NCBI RefSeq assembly: GCF_047922965.1
Contig: NZ_CP150481.1
Span: forward strand, 620,001 to 684,000
Direction of reading: 5' to 3'
Source: Neptunicella plasticusilytica
Lineage (GTDB): Bacteria; Pseudomonadota; Gammaproteobacteria; Enterobacterales; Alteromonadaceae
DNA length: 64,000 bases
Part shown: piece after piece, positions 16,883-25,966 of the stretch
How the letters are laid out: each line of letters starts with the position of its first letter
Numbering within the stretch: position 1 is the first letter of the stretch
The notes under the pieces: generated by a model
The model's database searches: none
Told to the model about the DNA's origin: nothing
What the model saw: the letters and a program-made list of their open reading frames with translations, nothing else
Made by a program: the position numbers and the translations under genes

Positions 16883-17950
16883 TTATTCCACTGTATGATA
16901 AGTTTCGGGCAATCGGGCGCGCTCCAGCAGTTTTTTGTCTGCTACCAGCTTGGCATCTCGCCAGTTCATTTTTGCCCAGTACTGGGCTTTTTGCGGGTTA
17001 GGTGTGACATCCATATAAAAGCGCGCCAGATCCGCCGCGTGACTTTCATCTTGGCGAAGTTCACGTAGCGTAACCCGACGCGAAAACCGGGAGGACCATG
17101 TTGTATCTTGTCCTGAGGACTCACGTTTTTCTGCTATGGCAAGCCGCAGCAGCAGCGCATCATCCATAAAACTATTTTTTTGTACCACTTTGCCGAGTTG
17201 TTCCAGTACCTGCCGGTGATGATTCAGCGATAGCTGGACATCCGCCCACTGCACTAAATAGCTTAAGGGCAGTTTCTGCAAATCTTGGTTGTCCAGCAGA
17301 ACGGCCGCTTCAGCGAGTTTGTTCAGCCTGACCGCCATATCGGCGAGTATCTGGGTAACCCACAACTGGGTTGATAAATCGTCAAAATTGGTTTGTTGCT
17401 TAATAGCAAGTAGTTGCTGATAGCTGCTGAGTAATTTGTCCTGATAGCTGCTTGCTTCCAGCGCGCAGGTGGAAACGGTCAACATGTCGGCTTTACCGAG
17501 TAGCTGCAGACAAGCCTGTTTAGCTTGTTGTGGCTGGTTGGAGACCAAATGAATATTGGCCTTGAGCAACCAACTGTTAATATTGGTTGGATCATCATTG
17601 AGGATCCGCTGCAGAGCTTGTTGGGCCTGCTCAAAATGATGTTGGTGCTGAAGCACCCGTGCCCACAGATACCAGGCTTGCGGATTAAATTGGGTTTGTT
17701 CGATAAAAGGTTTGAGCAATGCTTTGGCGCGCCCGTAGCTTTGGCTGGATTGACCGGGATATTGTCCTTGGTCAATAAGTTGAGCGATGTAAGCCAAATC
17801 GGTGGTTTGTTTTATACCTTTATCCGCCACTGGCCAGCTTGCCACCAGTTCGTCGCCGTTTTGCGGAATATAACTTTGGGCTTGTACCCATTTAAGTGGC
17901 AACACCATGGCAAGCATGAGCGTCAATAACTTTAATCTTCGGTTTTTCAT
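16883..17950 (-). CDS. Exported tetratricopeptide-repeat protein
   Basis: 355 residues with a signal peptide (about 1-24, ending WVQA). Helical TPR-like repeats run from about 60 to 260, e.g. PQAWYLWARVLQHQHHFEQA and NINSWLLKANIHLVSNQPQQA, and suggest a periplasmic scaffold or adaptor. No enzyme motif is seen. It lies between the Ig-like lipoprotein and HupE-like genes and overlaps neither. Its role is inferred only from the operon. Confidence 0.8.
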   Translation of the reverse strand: MKNRRLKLLTLMLAMVLPLKWVQAQSYIPQNGDELVASWPVADKGIKQTTDLAYIAQLIDQGQYPGQSSQSYGRAKALLKPFIEQTQFNPQAWYLWARVLQHQHHFEQAQQALQRILNDDPTNINSWLLKANIHLVSNQPQQAKQACLQLLGKADMLTVSTCALEASSYQDKLLSSYQQLLAIKQQTNFDDLSTQLWVTQILADMAVRLNKLAEAAVLLDNQDLQKLPLSYLVQWADVQLSLNHHRQVLEQLGKVVQKNSFMDDALLLRLAIAEKRESSGQDTTWSSRFSRRVTLRELRQDESHAADLARFYMDVTPNPQKAQYWAKMNWRDAKLVADKKLLERARLPETYHTVE

Positions 17951-17997
17951 TGCTCTCTCCTTGGATGGCCATCCCTGGCCGAGGATTGCTCGTTGGA

Positions 17998-18510
17998 TTA
18001 TTCAGCTAACAAATCGTCGTAAGCACCGGGATCTTCCACATCCTGACTAAATTCACGACCATTAACCGGCAATGGTGTATCACTGGCTTGCTGGTTAAAC
18101 GCCTGTCGGCTGTATGTTGATACCATCACCTGTTGTGCTTCGATGCTGATGTTAACCGTGGCGTTGACTGCGTTGTTTTTGCCATCACTGACGCTATAGG
18201 TAAAACTGTCAGAGCCGGTTTGTTGCGCGGCAGGGGTATAGGTAAACGAACCGTCAGTTGCCAAATCCAACATACCGTTCATTGGTTCAGTCACCACCAT
18301 ATAGGTTAAACTGTCACCATCGGGATCGGTTGCCTGCAAGTTATCCATTATGGGGGTATCGGCTTCGGTGATCAGATCAACCGATACCGCAGTCGGTGGC
18401 ATATTGCTCTGCATGGGAGGTTTGTCGTCGTCCGAATCATTACAGCCGGTTAGCATGGCTGAACTCATCAATGCGAGCAGCGAAATTCTATAAAAATAAG
18501 ATTTCATCAT
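17998..18510 (-). CDS. Ig-like (cadherin/VCBS-type) repeat lipoprotein
   Basis: 170 residues. The lipobox is LTGC with C23, followed by NDSDDDK. Residues about 40-125 form one bacterial Ig-like repeat of the kind that begins PPTAVS and contains ATDPDGDSLTYMVVTEP, GSFTYTPAAQQTGSDSFTYSVSDG. The 45-residue tail is polar, with no known domain. It is probably anchored to the outer membrane. It lies 8 bases after the DUF4331 gene and 47 bases before the TPR gene. Confidence 0.82.
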   Translation of the reverse strand: MMKSYFYRISLLALMSSAMLTGCNDSDDDKPPMQSNMPPTAVSVDLITEADTPIMDNLQATDPDGDSLTYMVVTEPMNGMLDLATDGSFTYTPAAQQTGSDSFTYSVSDGKNNAVNATVNISIEAQQVMVSTYSRQAFNQQASDTPLPVNGREFSQDVEDPGAYDDLLAE

Positions 18511-18518
18511 GTTGCTCC

Positions 18519-20102
18519 TTAGTTTGAACCTGAAACAGGCGTCGCAAGGTAAGGGAAACTGTTCATCATCATTGATGCATCTACCGGTGCACCATCAGTA
18601 AAAGGCACCGTACCTACACTGGCATCTTCTGGTGTACACAATCCCAGATCGGTATCTTCACCATTAACGGGAATCGGATAACATAAACGCCCCATTACCA
18701 CGCGTAGGGCAATATCCACTACATCATCTCCGGGGCGGCGACCATTAGGGAAGCCAGCCAGATCATCTCCAGCCACACCAAAGGCAGATTGCTGCTCGGC
18801 AGGTTTAGCTGCAATTGCGGTATTCAGCCTTAACATTTCCGAGGGGGTAACAGTGGCTTGTTGGTTGACACCAGGAAAGCCGGTTAAAAAGGCAGTAACC
18901 AAATCTGTGCGAGGAAAATTGGTTGGGGCCAGTGTTTCGATATCAGTGCCCAGAGTCTGGTTAACCGCATCTTTAAACAGAATATTCAGTAATTCCGGTA
19001 AACTTGGATGGGTGACATAATCGGCAAATTGACCGTCATTCGCCGGTTGTGACGTCGAGAACTTGTCTTTGTCTTTCAAACCAATAACCAGCTCATTTAC
19101 GAGCGGATTACCTAAGCGTGATACCTGGGTCAACGCTCCCCCATTCACTTCGGGTTTGCTGAAGGTCGCATCAGGATTAAGGATTCTGGCTTGTGGCAAA
19201 CTGGCAGTGGTCCATGTCCCTACCGTGCCATTGCCGGAACCGACAATACAAGACTTAGGTACTTCGACAGATAACGCCGTGACATTTTTGTTTTTCAGAG
19301 AGTCATTGTCTTCAGACTGGGTGATGCCGCCTGGGAAACCGTCGCCGTCTCCGGCACCACCAGCGCTATCGCCTTCAACGGGCACATAATTGACTAAATC
19401 AAAGGTTTTACCCAGGTTAACGACAAAAGGGTCTTTACGCTGACCGACAAAAACCCGTCCCATATGCTCGCATCCGGGCATCGAAAATTCGTAAATAAAT
19501 TGGTGTGCATAACTGGCATAATCGCTGAAGGTTTTATCGCCGATATAATCCAGCGGTTTATGGAAGGTCATATCGCCGGAGGTACTATTGGACAGTTGTG
19601 TTGCTGTGCCGGTACGCTGCGGTCCTTCGACGACCGTCAAGGTATAGGACTCACTAAAATTGGCCGCGGATTGATCCATGGCGGATATTCCGCCGACATT
19701 TTTAAGCGGCACGGCGATGGACTTTTGTTCACCTTCGGCGCCCACCATCAAAGCTACCCCTTGATTATCGTTGGGCAGCATTTCCGAGAAGCGGAATTGG
19801 AAGGTCATATCTTCGATGGCATCGCCGTCATTGTCGATATGAATGCTATAAACCGCCGCCGGATCAAGGGCAAAATAATTGGGGCCACCGTAAGCATCTT
19901 GTAAGGGCAGGTAATTGGCAATCAGGGTGACGTAATCTTCGCGCCCTTGTTCGTAACTGTTAAAGGCATAGAAGTCGGTGGAGTCAAGTGCTGCCATACG
20001 GCTGATATTTGGCGCTTCCCGGTGGCTGGAGGCAAAAGCACAAGTTGCGATTAAGCTACTGCCTAGCACAGTAGCGACTAGCGAGATCTGTTTAGTTTTC
20101 AT
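18519..20102 (-). CDS. Exported DUF4331 protein, first gene of a four-gene operon
   Basis: 527 residues with a signal peptide (1-24, ending CAFA). The mature protein begins SSHREAPNISRMAALDSTDFYAF, the typical start of DUF4331, and includes YVTLIANYLPLQDAYGGPNYFALDPAAVYSIHIDNDGDA (residues about 57-95) and DDVVDIALRVVMGRLC near the end. The biochemical function of the family is unknown. Ig-like, TPR and HupE-like genes follow within short gaps. A promoter-like sequence matching that of the ECF sigma gene lies upstream (20151-20177), so sigma-dependent expression is inferred. Confidence 0.87.
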   Translation of the reverse strand: MKTKQISLVATVLGSSLIATCAFASSHREAPNISRMAALDSTDFYAFNSYEQGREDYVTLIANYLPLQDAYGGPNYFALDPAAVYSIHIDNDGDAIEDMTFQFRFSEMLPNDNQGVALMVGAEGEQKSIAVPLKNVGGISAMDQSAANFSESYTLTVVEGPQRTGTATQLSNSTSGDMTFHKPLDYIGDKTFSDYASYAHQFIYEFSMPGCEHMGRVFVGQRKDPFVVNLGKTFDLVNYVPVEGDSAGGAGDGDGFPGGITQSEDNDSLKNKNVTALSVEVPKSCIVGSGNGTVGTWTTASLPQARILNPDATFSKPEVNGGALTQVSRLGNPLVNELVIGLKDKDKFSTSQPANDGQFADYVTHPSLPELLNILFKDAVNQTLGTDIETLAPTNFPRTDLVTAFLTGFPGVNQQATVTPSEMLRLNTAIAAKPAEQQSAFGVAGDDLAGFPNGRRPGDDVVDIALRVVMGRLCYPIPVNGEDTDLGLCTPEDASVGTVPFTDGAPVDASMMMNSFPYLATPVSGSN

Positions 20103-20150
20103 GACATTTTCCTATTTAATTTAGATAAATGGTACGTGGTCACTAAGCCA

Positions 20151-20177
20151 AACGATTGAGGATGCAGATTGGATGCA
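20151..20177 (-). promoter_or_regulatory. Candidate ECF-sigma promoter of the DUF4331 operon
   Basis: On the minus strand TGCATCCAAT (20177-20168) is followed 14 bases after TGCATCCAA by CGTT (20154-20151). The ECF sigma gene has the same ten bases and the same spacing to CGTA at 25293-25267. A CATCC-type -35 box and a CGT-type -10 box are usual for RskA-linked ECF sigma factors. A second TGCATCC lies 11 bases inside. Confidence 0.6.
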
Positions 20178-20215
20178 AATTAATTTATTTAGATGTTCAT
20201 CTACGCTGTTTTAGC

Positions 20216-20483
20216 TAGAGCCTGTTGATCTTTGCGGTATACTTTTGCAACGAATTGTGCGGCATTTATACAATGAAGTGCGATTGTGGTGTAGTTGCTC
20301 TACATGAATGAGTGCTGAAGCCGTAGAAAGGCCGCACAAACGTTGCCCAAAGGGTTCGTCCTAAACGCTTTTTACTCTTTGTTGCTTATTCTTGACTTAA
20401 TCCATTAGGCCTGCAAATAAGCGCCGCGATTAAAAAGCGTTTAGTTAGAACAAAATTTATACCGCAAAGATCAACAGGCTCTA
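20216..20483. mobile_element. MITE-like element with 25-bp perfect terminal inverted repeats
   Basis: The 268-base element starts with TAGAGCCTGTTGATCTTTGC (20216-20235, the repeat continuing to 20240) and ends with its exact complement (20459-20483). An inner perfect 14-bp inverted repeat (CTAAACGCTTTTTA at 20361-20374, complement at 20431-20444) gives further folding. It has no gene of its own. The outermost TA at both ends could be a duplicated TA target. It lies between the DUF4331 promoter and the MscK-type gene. Confidence 0.7.
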
Positions 20484-20568
20484 ATTAGTCCGAGATTACG
20501 TTAAGCTATGTCGTATGTTTTACTGATTAACAACGACACAAGAATTACTATTTTTACGGGATCAATAG

Positions 20569-23500
20569 ATGCGCGTTTTTGCCAAACTTTTACCACGCCT
20601 AATTTACCTGCTGGTTGGAATGAGCACATTTACGCTTGCTCAGCAGACTGACATAAAATCACTTAGCGACCAGATTGATGTTGCTGCGAAGCAGCTGGAA
20701 GCTGATAGTAAAATGTCGGCAGACAAGCAGCAGCAGGCTAGTGAACAGCTGGAGCGTGCCCAACAGCTGCTTGATGAGACAGAGCAAACAACGCGTTTGG
20801 TTGATAGTTATGAACAACTGGTCGCAGAAGCGAATAGCCGGTTAGCCGAGCTGAACACACGTACCAAACAGTTGGCGAATGAAAATGTTGCAGCGATAAA
20901 AAACGGTTCCGCAGACAAGCTTTCCAACGAGTTAGTGGTGATGGTGGCAGAACAGAATGCGTTGTTGTCGGAATTGTCGACATTGCAGAAGGAACAGACA
21001 GTATTAAACTCGCGCTCCAACGCGATTGGAGAAGAACTCGTTTCTGCCAGAGACACCCTGGATACACTGCAGCACTCCTTAGCCGAAACCAAACCGCAGC
21101 ATGAGTTGTCGGAGCTGGCCAACTATCTGGAGCAACAGGCTAAAATATTCAAGCTTCAATCAACCATTAACAATTTTGAAAGGGAAGTGGTAACCATTCC
21201 AGCCCGAAAGTCACTCGTTGCTGCCAAGTTAGCTTTGTTGCGCGAACAGGTTCGATTAGGTGAAAAACGCATAGCCGCTGTGCGGGATTATCTGAATCAG
21301 AGTCGAATGGGAGAAGCGACACAAGCTGTCGAATCTTCCCGCCATGCGCTCGATTCCACCGGTAACAACAGTGCGCTTGCGGTAATGGGCAAGGAAAACC
21401 TGCAATTAGCCAAAAGTTTGAAAGAACTGATTGGCCAGGAACCAAAAAAAGACGACAACAGTGCGCGACTGAGAGCACAAATTGTTGATTTACAACAATC
21501 AGCCGAAACCGTTGAGCGGGTTTTGGCCACGGGCAGTTTAACCGATGAACTGGGAGTTTTGTTACGTCAGTTGCAGGCCGGGCTGCCCCGTCAGGCTCCG
21601 TTGGAAAAGCGTCTTGAACAGATTAAAGAATCATCGGTTCGACAACAACTTAATTTGATTTTATGGCAAGAGCGGTTGCGCAATTTATCTGATCCGGAGA
21701 CAGCTGCGTCACGTTTGCTAGCGCAACATGCGCCGAATAATAATGCCAGCGAGCAGGATATGGATGCCGCCAAAAAGCTGATAGAAGCCAGGAGTGAATT
21801 GCTGCAACAGTTAATCGACGCCTCGATTGCCAGTGCCGATAGACTGGCAGAAGAAAAACGGGTTATCACCGAAGCAATAACTCGCACCGAAGAGCTCACC
21901 TCCCTGCTTGACCGACGCCTGGTATGGCTGCCTTCCAATGCTGGCTTGGCCGACAACGTTTGGCATAACCTGGCTGTTAGCGCAAAATGGGTATTGGCGC
22001 CGTCTGCCTGGCTACAAGCTGTAGAAGATTTATGGAGTGGCGTTAAAAAATCCCCCTTTCTGACAATTATATTTTTATTACTACCCGCCCTGATCTTTGC
22101 TGCCAGACCCGCAGTTAAACGCTCCCTTGCCGGGTTATTATCAAGAGTAGGTAAGGTCGGAAAGGATACCTACTGGGCTACGCCAATGGCTTTGGCAGAA
22201 ACCTTGCTGTTGGCGTTACCTTTGCCTATTTTAATCGGCACTATGGCTGGCCTTTTGTCGACAGGCTCGCAACCGGGTAGCTTTTCCAGTGCGCTTGCCA
22301 CCGCACTGGGCGCGGTATCATCTTTATCGCTTGTTTTGCTGTTCTTCCGCTCAATGTGTCGCAACAACGGTATTTTCGTTGGTCATTTTGGCTGGAGTGA
22401 TAAAGCCCGTGCAAAGCTACGTGGTATCTTGTTCTGGTTTGTCTGGCTACAAAGCATTGCGACCTTTGTTTTTGCGCTGGCGATGGCCGGTGACGCGATT
22501 GAATTACGCTACGGTTTGGCGGGTTTGGCATTTATTGCCGGCTCGGTGGGGATTTCATTATTTTGTTACGCATTCTTTAAACCTAAAGGCGGGGTAGCAT
22601 CTAGTATTGTTGGCGACACACCGGCAACCTTGCTAACTCTTATGGCTTTTCCGGTACTGGTCGCATCACCGCTACTGATTGGCTTGTTACCGCTATTCGG
22701 CTTTTTCGATACTGCTGTGGCATTGCAGTCAAAACTATTCCTGTCTGGTGTGGTGCTGATTTTTACCGCAATCTTGTACGGGATACTGATGCGAATATTT
22801 TTAGTTGCCTATCGCCGTTTTTCATTACGGCGCCAAAAAGCGCGCCGGGCCGAGCAAGAGTTACAGCGCAGTAAAAAACAGGAAGCCGATGCCAGCGGGG
22901 AAGCTTTGCCTATGCCTAAAACGGACAGAGAATCCGATCCAGAACAGGTAGACAGACAAACCCGTTCTATTCTGACCGGCTTTTCCGCGGTCATCTTTCT
23001 GGTCAGTTTATGGTTTATCTGGAAACCCTTATTGCCCGCACTGGGAATTGTCGACGACATTGTACTGTGGCAACGGGTGCAGATAGTGGATGGGGTAGAA
23101 ATTTCCTCAGGGGTGACCTTGTGGAATATTATTCTGGCGTTGTTGTTGATGTTCGGTGGTTTTGTTGCGGCGAGGAATATGCGCGGTATTCTCGAAGTCG
23201 GTTTTTTTGAGCGCTTTAATCTTGATCCTGGAGCCCGGTATGCGGCCGTGACAATCATGGGGTATGTACTGGTCGGTTTGGGGATCGTTATCGGTTTAAG
23301 TCAACTTGGTATTGACTGGTCCAAATTGCAATGGATCGTTGCAGCGCTCGGGGTCGGGCTGGGTTTCGGTTTGCAAGAGATTGTCGCCAACTTTGTCTCC
23401 GGTCTGATCATTTTGTTTGAACGTCCGATCCGCGTTGGCGATACTGTAACCATTGGCAACTTAAGCGGTACGGTGAGTAATATCAAAATTCGCGCCACCA

Positions 23501-23922
23501 CTGTGACTGATTTTGATAACCGCGAAGTGTTACTGCCAAACAAATCGATCATCACTGAAAACGTCACCAACTGGACACTGAATGATGCAGTGACCAGAAT
23601 CGTACTAGCCATCGGTGTGGCTTATGGTTCCGATATCAGTCAGGTGCGTGATCTACTGATGAAGGTTATTGAGTCCCATGCCGATGTACTGAAATTACCT
23701 GCACCCAATGTGTTCTTTATGAATCATGGTGCCAGTTCGCTGGATTTTGAGGTGCGGGTGTTTGTCTCCACGCCAGCCAAACGTTTACCTGTTACTCATG
23801 ATATTAATAGCATGATTAACCAGACCTTGAAGGAACATAATATTAATATTCCTTTCCCACAGCGTGATTTACATATTATATCTAAGCCACCAATTGAAGA
23901 TGAAAGTAAGGACAATGGTTAA
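20569..23922 (+). CDS. Large MscS-superfamily mechanosensitive channel (MscK/KefA type)
   Basis: 1117 residues. A signal peptide (1-24) is followed by a periplasmic coiled-coil region to about residue 485, rich in Gln, Leu and Ala, then about eleven membrane helices. The C-terminal MscS domain has a pore-lining LGVGLGFGLQEIVANF, ILFERPIRVGDTVTIG and TVSNIKIRATTVTDFDNRE. The size and layout match MscK rather than MscS. It releases solutes during osmotic downshock. It stands alone, with a terminator just after it. A charged loop near 760-800 separates two helix groups. Confidence 0.9.
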   Translation: MRVFAKLLPRLIYLLVGMSTFTLAQQTDIKSLSDQIDVAAKQLEADSKMSADKQQQASEQLERAQQLLDETEQTTRLVDSYEQLVAEANSRLAELNTRTKQLANENVAAIKNGSADKLSNELVVMVAEQNALLSELSTLQKEQTVLNSRSNAIGEELVSARDTLDTLQHSLAETKPQHELSELANYLEQQAKIFKLQSTINNFEREVVTIPARKSLVAAKLALLREQVRLGEKRIAAVRDYLNQSRMGEATQAVESSRHALDSTGNNSALAVMGKENLQLAKSLKELIGQEPKKDDNSARLRAQIVDLQQSAETVERVLATGSLTDELGVLLRQLQAGLPRQAPLEKRLEQIKESSVRQQLNLILWQERLRNLSDPETAASRLLAQHAPNNNASEQDMDAAKKLIEARSELLQQLIDASIASADRLAEEKRVITEAITRTEELTSLLDRRLVWLPSNAGLADNVWHNLAVSAKWVLAPSAWLQAVEDLWSGVKKSPFLTIIFLLLPALIFAARPAVKRSLAGLLSRVGKVGKDTYWATPMALAETLLLALPLPILIGTMAGLLSTGSQPGSFSSALATALGAVSSLSLVLLFFRSMCRNNGIFVGHFGWSDKARAKLRGILFWFVWLQSIATFVFALAMAGDAIELRYGLAGLAFIAGSVGISLFCYAFFKPKGGVASSIVGDTPATLLTLMAFPVLVASPLLIGLLPLFGFFDTAVALQSKLFLSGVVLIFTAILYGILMRIFLVAYRRFSLRRQKARRAEQELQRSKKQEADASGEALPMPKTDRESDPEQVDRQTRSILTGFSAVIFLVSLWFIWKPLLPALGIVDDIVLWQRVQIVDGVEISSGVTLWNIILALLLMFGGFVAARNMRGILEVGFFERFNLDPGARYAAVTIMGYVLVGLGIVIGLSQLGIDWSKLQWIVAALGVGLGFGLQEIVANFVSGLIILFERPIRVGDTVTIGNLSGTVSNIKIRATTVTDFDNREVLLPNKSIITENVTNWTLNDAVTRIVLAIGVAYGSDISQVRDLLMKVIESHADVLKLPAPNVFFMNHGASSLDFEVRVFVSTPAKRLPVTHDINSMINQTLKEHNINIPFPQRDLHIISKPPIEDESKDNG

Positions 23923-23953
23923 CTTCAAGCTAGCCGGGACCACTGCATAAAAA

Positions 23954-23980
23954 GAAGGAGAGGCACATGCCTCTCCTTTC
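23954..23980. terminator. Bidirectional intrinsic terminator
   Basis: GGAGAGGCA (23957-23965) is the exact complement of TGCCTCTCC (23968-23976), flanked by an A-run before and TTTC after, between the convergent channel and anti-sigma genes. Confidence 0.75.
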
Positions 23981-23994
23981 ATATTGAGTGATGG

Positions 23995-24696
23995 CTATAT
24001 TGTAACCAGCTTGGTGCTGTAGAGTACCTGAGTTGGAGCTCCGGTAGGTGACCCATTCAGCGGTTCCAGACTGACCGCCAGAGCGGCAATATCCAGTTGA
24101 TCAAAGAGTTTATGTTTGGGTAAGGACAGTTTGCCGTTTTGTGGCAGCAAGCCCAGGGATATAGGTGGGCGACCATCTTTTGCGACCATCCATAACTCGT
24201 AGTCGTTGTTGGGACGAGGTGTTATCTGTGAAGTGGCTTGCACCTCTATACTGTCCGGACTAATTTCAATCAGCCACAGTGTTTCGGCATTTTCAGACTG
24301 CATCACCGCGACTTGTTGCGCTTCGACTATGACACTGGGGGCATCAGCCCGCCATAATAGTACGGCTAGTATTATGGCCGCTGCACTGGCCAATGATGTT
24401 AAGCCCAGCCATAGACCGTTGCGTTTTGTGGGTAAACTCACGACTTCAGCTTGGGAGCTTCTGGTTTCAAGACCTAGTGTTGCCACAATCCTGGGCCATA
24501 CATCGTCGGCGGGTTCAATCGGCTCTAAGCGGGTGCCTAATCCATTCAGGTGCTGTTCCCAAATCCAGGTCGTTTCGCGGATCCCGGAGAACTGCATAAT
24601 CAGTTGCTGGAAGCGTTGTCTTGCTCTGCCGCGTAATGTCCCCAATACATATTCTGCGGCCAGCGCGTTACGTAAATTTTCAGCGTTATAATTCAT
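23995..24696 (-). CDS. RskA-type anti-sigma factor
   Basis: 233 residues. The start is the ATG at 24696, whose ATGA overlaps the sigma-gene stop; a GTG 12 bases upstream is possible but less likely. A cytoplasmic N-terminal part (about 1-90, ALAAEYVLGTLRGRARQRF) should hold the sigma factor, followed by one membrane helix near 100-120 (LASAAAIILAVLLW) and a C-terminal RskA domain (YELWMVAKDGRPPISLG, LAALAVSLEP-like end). Release normally follows proteolysis in response to an envelope signal, which is unknown here. Translational coupling supports the pairing. Confidence 0.88.
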   Translation of the reverse strand: MNYNAENLRNALAAEYVLGTLRGRARQRFQQLIMQFSGIRETTWIWEQHLNGLGTRLEPIEPADDVWPRIVATLGLETRSSQAEVVSLPTKRNGLWLGLTSLASAAAIILAVLLWRADAPSVIVEAQQVAVMQSENAETLWLIEISPDSIEVQATSQITPRPNNDYELWMVAKDGRPPISLGLLPQNGKLSLPKHKLFDQLDIAALAVSLEPLNGSPTGAPTQVLYSTKLVTI

Positions 24697-25223
24697 ATTG
24701 CAAGACACCTCTGTAAACTTTGCAAACCCCTACGGATCCAGCTTTTAATGGTGCCTAAGGGGGAATTCAGGTGTTTGACCACCTCATGGTGTGACAATCC
24801 GTTAAAATAAGCTAAATGAATTGCCTGTTTTTGCTGCTCCTCCAGCTCATCCATGCATTTTTCCAGTTGCTGATGCTCTACATCCGCCACCGCCAGAATA
24901 TTGTCTGTTGTGCCGATGTGTTGTTCCTTCAGTTCTTCTTCTTTTCGCACTTTTTTATAGCGCATTAAATCCAGTGCCCGGTAGCGGACTATGCTGATCA
25001 TCCAGGTTAAAACTGTTCCTTTGCCCTGCTGATAATCAGCGGCGTTGTGCCAAATTCGTACATAAGCTTCCTGTAATGCTTCTTCTGCCAGCTCTTTTTG
25101 CCCGAGCATTTTCAGCGCTACAGCATAAAGTTGTCCGCTGGTGGTCTGATAGATACGGGAAAACGCCTGTTTATTTCCCTGTGCCGTTGAACTCAACAGT
25201 TTTAGTAATTGTTCATGTTCCAT
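24693..25223 (-). CDS. ECF-family RNA polymerase sigma factor
   Basis: 176 residues from the ATG at 25223 (GAGAG upstream); an upstream in-frame GTG at 25250 is less likely. Region 2 contains LKMLGQKELAEEALQEAYVRIW and LTWMISIVRYRALDLMR. Region 4 contains EEQQKQAIHLAYFNGLSHHE and GTIKSWIRRGLQSL. The type and its RskA-like partner resemble the SigK-like group. The stop overlaps the anti-sigma start by ATGA. A promoter-like sequence at 25267-25293 suggests that the gene drives itself. Confidence 0.93.
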   Translation of the reverse strand: MEHEQLLKLLSSTAQGNKQAFSRIYQTTSGQLYAVALKMLGQKELAEEALQEAYVRIWHNAADYQQGKGTVLTWMISIVRYRALDLMRYKKVRKEEELKEQHIGTTDNILAVADVEHQQLEKCMDELEEQQKQAIHLAYFNGLSHHEVVKHLNSPLGTIKSWIRRGLQSLQRCLAI

Positions 25224-25266
25224 TGATACTCTCTTTTTCTGGGTGATCACCGGTTGTTAATACTAG

Positions 25267-25293
25267 TACGATGAAAAACTCAAATTGGATGCA
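25267..25293 (-). promoter_or_regulatory. Candidate autoregulated ECF promoter of the sigma gene
   Basis: On the minus strand TGCATCCAAT (25293-25284) precedes ATCGTA, with CGTA at 25270-25267. The untranslated leader would be about 35 bases. The box pair has exactly the spacing seen before the DUF4331 gene at 20151-20177. Confidence 0.6.
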
Positions 25294-25336
25294 TCACTGT
25301 AGCAGTAATTGTAGAAATGTTCAGATAGGCGGGGAT

Positions 25337-25951
25337 TTATGTGTGAGTGTGGCAGTGAATAAGCTGGCGATTATGCCAGTGAGATAACGTCAGTAACGCA
25401 CAAAGAGCGCCGATTAATGCCAGTGCCATATCACTTTGGGTATCCCACATATAACCTTGGGTGCCTAAAAACGCCTCGGCAGATTCACCGGTAGCGACAG
25501 CCACTTGCCATTCAATCAACTCGTACAGAGCACTGAAAGCCAGGCAAATTGATACAATAAACAGGTTGCGCCAGGCGTTGGAGGAGACCACTTGTTTGCG
25601 GATCAGAATTTCTCTGGCCAGAATTGCCGGGACAAATCCCTGAATAAAATACGCCAGCTTGTCGTAATTGTTACGTTCCAGATCCAGCCAGTGTTTTATA
25701 TGTTCAAACAGGGGAACTTCAGCATAAGTATAGTGGCCGCCGACCATTAAAATAATGCAATGTAGTAACAACAGAATATAAAGTAAGGTGGTTAACGGAA
25801 AGGATTTTCGGGTTAGTACCAGTAGTACCAACCCAATCAGAGCGGGTACTACTTCAAGAAACCAAGTGAACAGATCTTTGGGGGCGATAGCTGACCAGAC
25901 CAGCACACTGAAATAGGCAAGTAGCCAGAATAGTGAGCCTTTGGTCAGCAT
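25337..25951 (-). CDS. DUF2238 (YjdF-like) inner membrane protein
   Basis: 204 residues with about six membrane helices. The DUF2238 markers are present: MVGGHYTYAEVPLFEHIKHW, RNNYDKLAYFIQGFVPAI, and a late LYELIEWQ with GYMWDTQSDMALALIGA. The function is unknown. It starts 15 bases after the parC stop and may be read from the parC transcript. It ends 113 bases before the sigma gene. Confidence 0.85.
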   Translation of the reverse strand: MLTKGSLFWLLAYFSVLVWSAIAPKDLFTWFLEVVPALIGLVLLVLTRKSFPLTTLLYILLLLHCIILMVGGHYTYAEVPLFEHIKHWLDLERNNYDKLAYFIQGFVPAILAREILIRKQVVSSNAWRNLFIVSICLAFSALYELIEWQVAVATGESAEAFLGTQGYMWDTQSDMALALIGALCALLTLSHWHNRQLIHCHTHT

Positions 25952-25966
25952 GTCTATGACTTTCCT

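Noticed and set aside
20216..20483. Long inverted repeat considered as an attenuator or a terminator pair
   Set aside because: Arms are 218 bases apart, perfectly matched and without T-runs; a transposable element explains them better.
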